Shown piece by piece: positions 7,105 to 11,047 of a DNA stretch of 11,047 nt; position 1 is the first letter of the stretch; each line of letters begins with the position of its first letter. This DNA is from Nitrospinae bacterium CG22_combo_CG10-13_8_21_14_all_47_10. Its GTDB lineage: Bacteria > Nitrospinota > Nitrospinia > Nitrospinales > VA-1. Both the position numbers and the translations under genes were made by a program. The stretch lies in contig PCTK01000061.1 in NCBI GenBank assembly GCA_002786505.1, forward strand, positions 1 to 11,047. Reading direction: 5' to 3'. The notes under the pieces were generated by a model, which had not been told where the DNA came from, did no database searches, and saw only the letters and a program-made list of their open reading frames with translations.

Positions 7105-7494
7105 ATGCTGAATATTAATAAAGGCAATCACAAACGCTTCAAACCTGACCTGGCCCCATTGATTGATGTGGTGTTTTTACTCCTGATTTTTTACATGCTC
7201 ACCTTTGCTATCCCATCACAAGGATTGGATGTGAAGCTTCCTAATGGAACTTCATCCCATAGTGCTGAAGAGATGCCGCTGGTTATAAGGATCAATCAGG
7301 CTGATAATATTCAGGTGGGGAGTCAGTCGACCAATCTGGAAAATTTAAAGGACATATTGAAGTCAGAGATTGCAGGCAGAAATAATAAAGCAGTTGTGAT
7401 TCATACCCATGATAAAACCCTGTACGATATTTTTGTTCAGGTTTTTGATTTTGCACGGCAGGCCGGAGCCAGTGATTTTTCACTGGTCATGTAG
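7105..7494 (+). CDS. exbD: ExbD, first copy, with canonical proton-carrying Asp
   Basis: The plug/stator-associated subunit of the ExbB-ExbD motor. A short cytoplasmic N-terminus leads into one membrane helix, LAPLIDVVFLLLIFYMLTFAI (about 16-36). The invariant Asp is D21, equivalent to the essential D25 of E. coli ExbD. The periplasmic domain (about 40-129) ends with the family pattern VFDFARQAGASDFSLVM. The start is 11 bases after exbB, with no clear Shine-Dalgarno site, so translation probably depends on coupling to exbB. Confidence 0.94.
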   Translation: MLNINKGNHKRFKPDLAPLIDVVFLLLIFYMLTFAIPSQGLDVKLPNGTSSHSAEEMPLVIRINQADNIQVGSQSTNLENLKDILKSEIAGRNNKAVVIHTHDKTLYDIFVQVFDFARQAGASDFSLVM

Positions 7495-7531
7495 CTTTGT
7501 TATTATCCGGAATGATTAATAGGGAAATAAT

Positions 7532-7939
7532 ATGATCAATATTGTTGGTAACCGAAAAAGAAGTGTCGAACTGGACCTGGTTCCCCTGATCAACATCGTT
7601 TTTCTATTGCTGATATTTTTTATGCTGACCTCAAGCTCCATCAGTGGAGTTTTGAAGGCGGAACTTCCTGAGGCTCAGTCTGCTGACAAAGTTCACGAAA
7701 AAAATATTATAGTTAAAATTTCACGTTCGGGTTTGCTGGAATTAAATGGGGAGCCTATTGAAGGGAGTGCGTTAAAAGACCTCATGATACAGGCTTTGGC
7801 CATGAATAAAATCAAAACAATTGAAATTCACGGGGACAAGAATATTCAGTTCGAGCTATTTGGGAAAATAATTGAACAAATCAGAATGGCTGGAGCCGAA
7901 GACTTTATTTTCGCAACGGAAAAACCAAAGGGTCCTTGA
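7532..7939 (+). CDS. exbD: ExbD, second copy, with Asn in place of the channel Asp
   Basis: A paralogue of the preceding gene with the same architecture: a membrane helix LVPLINIVFLLLIFFML (about 16-32) and a periplasmic domain ending RMAGAEDFIFATE. The residue aligned with D21 of the first copy is N21 (codon AAC), so this subunit lacks the protonatable side chain. ExbD-like proteins with PLIN at this site occur in other two-ExbD loci as far as I recall. It may pair with the first copy as an asymmetric dimer in the ExbB pentamer (inference). An AGGGAA site lies before the start. It is the last gene of the block. Confidence 0.93.
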   Translation: MINIVGNRKRSVELDLVPLINIVFLLLIFFMLTSSSISGVLKAELPEAQSADKVHEKNIIVKISRSGLLELNGEPIEGSALKDLMIQALAMNKIKTIEIHGDKNIQFELFGKIIEQIRMAGAEDFIFATEKPKGP

Positions 7940-7947
7940 CTAAACTA

Positions 7948-7974
7948 AAAGCGATAAAAATTGAGTTTCGCTTT
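7948..7974. terminator. Possible two-way terminator between convergent genes
   Basis: AAAGCGA (7948-7954) and TCGCTTT (7968-7974) form a perfect 7-bp stem with a 13-base loop, between exbD on the plus strand and a DUF507 gene on the minus strand. The stem's far end overlaps the first bases of the DUF507 stop region (7973). Neither side has a strong T-tract, so termination may be weak. Confidence 0.4.
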
Positions 7975-8251
7975 AAATATAACCATGTTTATTCATGTAC
8001 TCATCAAAATGTTTTTGGTACATGATGTCCCATTCGGGGGAACCTTCGCGGGGACCATTGCTATAGGTGGTTAAAATCCGGCGGGCCTCTGCGTCGGCTT
8101 TATCATCCAATTGAAGTATATCTGTCATCACACGGGTGATTTCCAGACGGATGTCATTGAGGTCGACTTTGTAATCCAGTTCATCACGTTTTGCAAAATC
8201 GCGAACGATAAGACTGCTTATATGGTTGATTTTATCTCTGCTTATTTTCAT
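7973..8251 (-). CDS. DUF507 protein, C-terminal-half type
   Basis: Member of the DUF507 family (Pfam PF04368), of unknown function. It has 92 residues, soluble and highly charged, with predicted helices throughout. As I recall, the longer DUF507 proteins of about 180 residues end with a segment around EGSPEWD followed by a charged helix; that segment is here at about 69-75 and continues to YMNKHGYI. This protein therefore corresponds to the C-terminal half of the longer form. It follows the other DUF507 gene on the same strand by 17 bases. No Shine-Dalgarno site is visible; the gap on the coding strand is a C9 run and then GAAAATTT. Translational coupling is likely. Confidence 0.8.
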   Translation of the reverse strand: MKISRDKINHISSLIVRDFAKRDELDYKVDLNDIRLEITRVMTDILQLDDKADAEARRILTTYSNGPREGSPEWDIMYQKHFDEYMNKHGYI

Positions 8252-8259
8252 AAATTTTC

Positions 8260-8268
8260 GGGGGGGGG
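8260..8268. repeat. Homopolymer tract of nine G (C9 on the coding strand)
   Basis: Nine consecutive G on the plus strand lie directly after the TAA stop of the upstream DUF507 gene and 8 bases before the ATG of the downstream one. Tracts of this length can slip during replication. Slippage would change only the spacing between the genes, because the stop comes first. Confidence 0.85.
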
Positions 8269-8550
8269 TTAAAGAATAAGTCCTCGTTCGCGGACTAATT
8301 TTGATTTCACCATCTGGAACACTCGCCCATAATCCATCATATCTCTTTCATACTCTTCCGTCTTGGCTTCAAGCAAGGTTTTGACTTCCTCATTGAGCCG
8401 GTCCTCAACCATGAGGTCCTCGGTGATAATTGCATTGATGACAGACTGAAGTTTTTCTGGGGACTCTTCCCAGACAACCAGGTCTTTATCAATCAAGGAT
8501 TTGACAATTTTTTTAGCGAGAAGTTCGGTAAGTTCTTTTGGAATACGCAT
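8269..8550 (-). CDS. DUF507 protein, N-terminal-half type
   Basis: A 93-residue DUF507-like protein of unknown function. It begins MRIPKELTELLAKKIVKSL, resembling the N-terminus of longer DUF507 proteins, and ends MVKSKLVRERGLIL, which resembles their mid-region. It is charged and mostly helical, with no signal or membrane segment. It lies between tRNA-Gly upstream (33 bases) and the second DUF507 gene downstream (17 bases). The pair probably makes two polypeptides that associate into the equivalent of one full-length protein (inference). No clear ribosome binding site precedes ATG 8550. Confidence 0.78.
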   Translation of the reverse strand: MRIPKELTELLAKKIVKSLIDKDLVVWEESPEKLQSVINAIITEDLMVEDRLNEEVKTLLEAKTEEYERDMMDYGRVFQMVKSKLVRERGLIL

Positions 8551-8583
8551 TGTTTGGACAGTCAGATTTCAATATTATTAAAG

Positions 8584-8656
8584 AGCGGGAGACGGGGTTC
8601 GAACCCGCGACATTCAGCTTGGGAAGCTGACACTCTACCAACTGAGCTACTCCCGC
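8584..8656 (-). tRNA. tRNA-Gly, anticodon CCC
   Basis: A full cloverleaf reads on the minus strand. The acceptor stem GCGGGAG/CTCCCGC is perfect. The D arm is GCTC-AGTTGGTA-GAGT with one G-T pair. The anticodon stem TCAGC/GCTGA encloses the loop TTCCCAA, giving anticodon CCC (reads GGG). The T arm GCGGG-TTCGAAC-CCCGT and discriminator T complete 73 bases. The 3' CCA is not encoded and must be added. The 5' end lies only 6 bases after the stop of the 62-codon gene, so this tRNA is probably cut out of a transcript shared with protein genes. Confidence 0.97.
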
Positions 8657-8662
8657 CTGAGA

Positions 8663-8851
8663 TCAGTCAGAGCCTTTTTCACCCAGAATTAAAAAACAAT
8701 TTGTATCAGTCACTTGTATGTCTATGATCGGTGTTTTCTGCTGGTGCATTTCCTCAATAACCTTGTTAACCATCGTTTCTATTGCCGTAGCACCTTCTTC
8801 GGCAATATCAAGAACTCGGATGCCTGTGACTTTTTGGTTGTTAAGGGACAT
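8663..8851 (-). CDS. Small conserved-looking protein of unknown function (62 aa)
   Basis: No family is recognised with confidence. The 62-residue product is soluble, with an Ala/Glu helix (about 15-36) followed by a beta-type segment, IIDIQVTDTNCFLILGE. This helix-then-strand layout is loosely like small Cse60/DUF2758-type proteins, but the resemblance is weak. No strong ribosome binding site is visible before ATG 8851. It is the first gene after a good predicted promoter and directly precedes tRNA-Gly and the two DUF507 genes. A plus-strand frame overlaps it but looks non-coding. Confidence 0.55.
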   Translation of the reverse strand: MSLNNQKVTGIRVLDIAEEGATAIETMVNKVIEEMHQQKTPIIDIQVTDTNCFLILGEKGSD

Positions 8852-8894
8852 TCAGCTTAATGTTAACCTGGATTATTTCCTGCCCATAGACCAC

Positions 8895-8917
8895 TTCCCC
8901 TTGTATTTAAAGGGGAA
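8895..8917 (-). promoter_or_regulatory. Perfect 8-bp dyad in the leader of the minus-strand unit
   Basis: TTCCCCTT (8895-8902) and AAGGGGAA (8910-8917) form a perfect inverted repeat around a 7-base spacer. It lies about 44 bases before the 62-aa gene start and downstream of its predicted promoter. It would therefore be a leader hairpin in RNA, or an operator in DNA. There is no T-run on either side, which argues against a terminator. Confidence 0.45.
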
Positions 8918-8949
8918 ACAAGCTTCACGGTGTGACCAAATTTTGATGT

Positions 8950-8978
8950 ATTATCCACTATTTATTTCTTGTAATCAA
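8950..8978 (-). promoter_or_regulatory. Predicted sigma-70 promoter of the 62-aa gene / tRNA-Gly / DUF507 unit
   Basis: On the minus strand, TTGATT (plus 8973-8978), a 17-base spacer and GATAAT (plus 8950-8955) give a good match to the -35/-10 consensus (4 and 5 of 6). Transcription would start near 8943, giving a leader of about 90 bases that contains the 8-bp dyad. Confidence 0.5.
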
Positions 8979-9080
8979 TTTTATTTGGGATTTTAACTAA
9001 TTCAAGGATTTAATTCTTGTTTTGAAGCCGACAATTTACAATGTTGATACGTTCATCTGTGATTTTGTTCAATATGGTTA

Positions 9081-9109
9081 TTGAAATTAACCTGTCAATT
9101 GAGTAAGAT
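9081..9109 (+). promoter_or_regulatory. Predicted sigma-70 promoter of tatC
   Basis: TTGAAA (9081-9086), a 17-base spacer and TAAGAT (9104-9109) match the consensus 5 of 6 and 4 of 6. The start would be near 9116, leaving a leader of about 105 bases before GTG 9222. Confidence 0.45.
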
Positions 9110-9221
9110 GGCAAATTAAAATAACTCATGAAAACACAAAAAGTTGCAGGGATGTAATGATTTTCCGGGTTTCCACTTTTTGTTTTGGATTGGGCTTAAA
9201 TTTGCTTCAGCGAGGGAGTTT

Positions 9222-10073
9222 GTGGTTAAAGAAATAACTTTTACGGAAAAAATACCTATTACCCACCACCTGATAGAACTGAAAAACAGGTTGGTGCAGG
9301 TGACCCTGGTTGTCGCCTTGTTTTTTGGTGTTTGTTTTTACTTTATCGACTTTCTTTTGCTGTGGTTGCAAGACCCGTTGCCTAAAGAATATGCCGAACT
9401 CACTTTCATAACACCTACAGAACCCTTTTTCACGGCTATGAAGGTTTCCTTCATGGGGTCCATGTTCATTTCCATGCCGTGGATTTTGTACCATGTCTGG
9501 GGCTTCATCGCTCCTGGCTTGAAGGTTAAAGAAAAAAAGATCACCGCCTTATTTGTTGCCTTTGGAACCGCGTTCTTCCTCTTTGGTGGCTTGTTTTGTT
9601 ATTTTCTGGTTGTTCCTCTCGGGTTGAAATTCCTGCTTAATTACGGCACGGCCTGGTGGAAAATGCAGGTCACCATTGGTTTTTATTTTTCCTTTGTCGT
9701 GAAGATGATTCTGGCTTTTGCCTTTGCGTTTCAAACGCCACTAATCATGGTTTTATTGACCAAATTCGGAGTGATCAATACCGTAAAGATGAAGCTCTAC
9801 CGCAAATGGGCATTTCTCGGCACGTTTGCGATAGCCGCAGTTTTAACTCCGCCGGATGTTATCACCCAGGTGTTATTAGCGTTTCCGCTTTATGGTTTGT
9901 ATGAATTTGGTGTTGTGGTATCCCGATTTTTTGAGGACCCTAAAAACCGGGAATTGGCATTCAAACAAATGCAGGCAGAAGCGGCCGCCAGAAAAGCCGC
10001 TAAAGAAGCGGCTCGAAGGGCGGCGATGGCGAGTAAACCCAAGAATGTCAAGAAAACCCGCAAGGCTTCCTGA
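9222..10073 (+). CDS. tatC: Sec-independent protein translocase TatC
   Basis: The multi-span receptor subunit of the twin-arginine pathway, which exports folded proteins with RR signal peptides. The start chosen is GTG 9222, preceded by GAGGGAG. A TTG at 9144 in the same frame has no ribosome binding site and would add a non-homologous stretch before the conserved N-terminus. Hallmarks from GTG 9222 are HHLIELKNRL (15-24), TPTEPFF (64-70), MPWILYHVWGFIAPGL (85-100) with E104 matching the signal-binding Glu region, AFQTP (169-173) and VLTPPDVITQ (207-216) followed by LYE. Hydrophobicity supports six membrane segments. Position 171 is Gln where E. coli has Glu, a common variant. The tail (about 252-283) is unusually Ala/Lys/Arg-rich. 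No tatA or tatB is in the window. Its TGA directly abuts the convergent gene's stop. Confidence 0.96.
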   Translation: MVKEITFTEKIPITHHLIELKNRLVQVTLVVALFFGVCFYFIDFLLLWLQDPLPKEYAELTFITPTEPFFTAMKVSFMGSMFISMPWILYHVWGFIAPGLKVKEKKITALFVAFGTAFFLFGGLFCYFLVVPLGLKFLLNYGTAWWKMQVTIGFYFSFVVKMILAFAFAFQTPLIMVLLTKFGVINTVKMKLYRKWAFLGTFAIAAVLTPPDVITQVLLAFPLYGLYEFGVVVSRFFEDPKNRELAFKQMQAEAAARKAAKEAARRAAMASKPKNVKKTRKAS

Positions 10074-10727
10074 TCAAACCAAAAATACAAGGACAGAAAT
10101 TAATCGAGGATAGTGAAACACGATTAAAACTTCCGCGATAGAGAAGCATGCATGCACCAGAACCGGGGCTATTATTGATCCGGTAGCCCTCAAGAGTCCT
10201 GCTGATACCATTCCCAGAAGCAAATTCCCCATACTCAGTTCGAAATGAATCAGGCTGAATAACAGGCCGCCGCCAAGGATCACTTGCCCGGTATTTTGTT
10301 TTTTTAGCAGGTTATTGATAACCAGACCCACCACAAATACCTGGTCGAGGAAGGGAATCAGCAGGGTGGTAAAAAACAAACCCGGCAGTGACTTATTGAA
10401 TCCCATTTCCTCAGGAACCCTCAGGTCTGCGCCGGTAAATAATTCTGATTGGGCCCACCCAGCTTTCACCAATAAGCCATCCAAAAGAGGTACTCTTATG
10501 ATTGGGAGTATCCCCAATAGAGCTCCCGTCAACAGTGCTTTTCCTGTGATATTAAGGCCTAATTGCTGGGGAGTCACACATTTTAAGGCAAGAACCAGCA
10601 TCAAAGTCAGGGCGTAATAAAAGATGTGCCAGAACTCATAAATAAATGGGTTCCCCAAAAAAGCAAGGTGGACGGCTGGAAATAATAACAGGAAATAGAA
10701 AGCCAGAATGGGAGTGAGAATTTTCAC
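10074..10727 (-). CDS. CPBP-family (CAAX protease-like) membrane protein with degraded active site
   Basis: A polytopic membrane protein of 217 residues with the layout of CPBP/Abi intramembrane proteases. Motif 2, F-x3-H (F157, H161), and motif 3 His (H192 in PVLVHACFS) are present, joined by the family-like LLLGMVSAGLLRATGSIIAP. Motif 1 should read E-E-x3-R, but here it is D128-Q129-V-F-V-V133-G, and the Asn of H-x3-N is Ser (S196). Two or more catalytic or metal-site residues are therefore changed, and protease activity is doubtful (inference). The start is GTG 10727; the overlapping ATG at 10729 runs straight into a stop. No ribosome binding site is clear. It follows the 80-aa gene by 63 bases on the same strand. 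Confidence 0.8.
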   Translation of the reverse strand: MKILTPILAFYFLLLFPAVHLAFLGNPFIYEFWHIFYYALTLMLVLALKCVTPQQLGLNITGKALLTGALLGILPIIRVPLLDGLLVKAGWAQSELFTGADLRVPEEMGFNKSLPGLFFTTLLIPFLDQVFVVGLVINNLLKKQNTGQVILGGGLLFSLIHFELSMGNLLLGMVSAGLLRATGSIIAPVLVHACFSIAEVLIVFHYPRLISVLVFLV

Positions 10728-10790
10728 ATTACAATGTTGAAAATTAGTTTTAAGGCCGCCTGAGAATTGCCGTCAGAGTTTCCGGAAATT

Positions 10791-11033
10791 TTAGCGTTGG
10801 GTTTTTGAGGATTTGAGGGATCCTGAAAGATGGACGGGTGGTTCAACTGGCGATTTTTGACCGCTTATATGTTTTTCCGGGTCGTAAAATAAGCCCAGGC
10901 CGCTGATATGGGCCGAAGAATTTTTATTGTCCTGAGAGTAAAGCTCATTCTGCAAATGCGTGGCGTTGAGATAAAAACCCCCAAAGATCAGCGCCGAAAG
11001 TATGCAGGACTCAAGAAATACGTTTTTCCACAT
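10791..11033 (-). CDS. Small membrane-anchored protein with three spaced HxSG motifs
   Basis: I recognise no family. The 80-residue product has a single hydrophobic segment at about 8-25, followed by a polar tail. The tail repeats HISG (42-45), HISG (55-58) and HLSG (68-71) at an exact 13-residue step. The hydrophobic segment could be an uncleaved anchor or signal. The start ATG 11033 lies near the window's right edge, with no clear ribosome binding site in the remaining bases. It is upstream of the CPBP gene on the same strand, probably co-transcribed. A 10-bp palindrome, TTTCCGGAAA (10779-10788), lies just after its stop. Confidence 0.5.
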   Translation of the reverse strand: MWKNVFLESCILSALIFGGFYLNATHLQNELYSQDNKNSSAHISGLGLFYDPEKHISGQKSPVEPPVHLSGSLKSSKTQR

Positions 11034-11047
11034 AACAGGTTGGTTAA

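Larger units (their letters stand above)
8852..9221. other. Divergent intergenic region with promoters both ways
   Basis: This 370-base, AT-rich gap separates the minus-strand 62-aa gene from tatC. It holds one predicted promoter in each direction and an 8-bp dyad, listed separately. A nine-codon ORF (ATG 9128, TAA 9155-9157) lies just downstream of the predicted tatC promoter with no ribosome binding site. No convincing larger gene or RNA was seen. Confidence 0.6.

Noticed and set aside
6440..7939. TolQ-TolR instead of ExbB-ExbD
   Set aside because: tonB and a TonB receptor are adjacent, and no tolA, tolB or pal is present.
8252..8271. C9 tract as a frameshift site fusing the two DUF507 genes
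   Set aside because: The upstream gene's TAA stop lies before the tract, so slippage cannot fuse the frames.
8718..8996. Plus-strand ORF of 92 residues opposite the 62-aa gene
   Set aside because: It overlaps the better minus-strand ORF and runs into the AT-rich intergenic region. It has no ribosome binding site and the composition looks random.
9144..9221. Longer tatC starting at TTG 9144
   Set aside because: There is no ribosome binding site there and the extra 26 residues do not resemble TatC. GTG 9222 has GAGGGAG just upstream.
10315..10617. Plus-strand 100-residue ORF opposite the CPBP gene
   Set aside because: It is antisense to a membrane protein with recognisable family motifs and has no features of its own.

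Overview
The window reads as Gram-negative chromosomal DNA of moderate GC content. The evidence is an outer-membrane TonB-dependent receptor, a TonB/ExbB/ExbD energiser, a lipoprotein with a lipobox and a TatC translocase. The paired DUF507 genes and the style of the TonB-locus proteins suggest a deep-branching lineage such as Nitrospinota or a relative of the Desulfobacterota. That assignment is inference and weak; no phylogenetic marker is present.

Bases 96-7939 (+ strand) form one functional block that looks like a self-contained TonB import system. In order it holds: a small secreted Cys/His-rich protein; a 768-residue TonB-dependent receptor; a 273-base gap rich in hairpins; a lipoprotein beta-propeller with Asp boxes and a CPCC motif; a TonB protein; a secreted protein made of nine 25-residue Asp-rich (EF-hand-loop-like) repeats; ExbB; and two ExbD paralogues. 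The last six genes are tightly spaced and probably one transcript. The second ExbD has Asn where the first has the proton-carrying Asp. The substrate is not identified. The Cys/His content of two of the proteins suggests a metal or metal complex, but that is inference.

Bases 7940-8851 (- strand) hold a second unit, read right to left: a 62-residue unknown protein, a tRNA-Gly(CCC), and two adjacent DUF507 genes that look like the N- and C-terminal halves of the longer DUF507 protein. A C9 tract lies between the two halves. A plausible sigma-70 promoter and a hairpin leader precede the unit.

Bases 8852-9221 are a divergent intergenic region with promoters in both directions. Then comes tatC (9222-10073, +), the membrane core of the twin-arginine translocase. 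It converges with zero spacing on a CPBP-family membrane protein (10074-10727, -) whose catalytic EExxxR motif is degraded. A small membrane-anchored protein with three evenly spaced HxSG motifs (10791-11033, -) lies upstream of it. The left edge (bases 1-33) carries what looks like a dispersed intergenic repeat.
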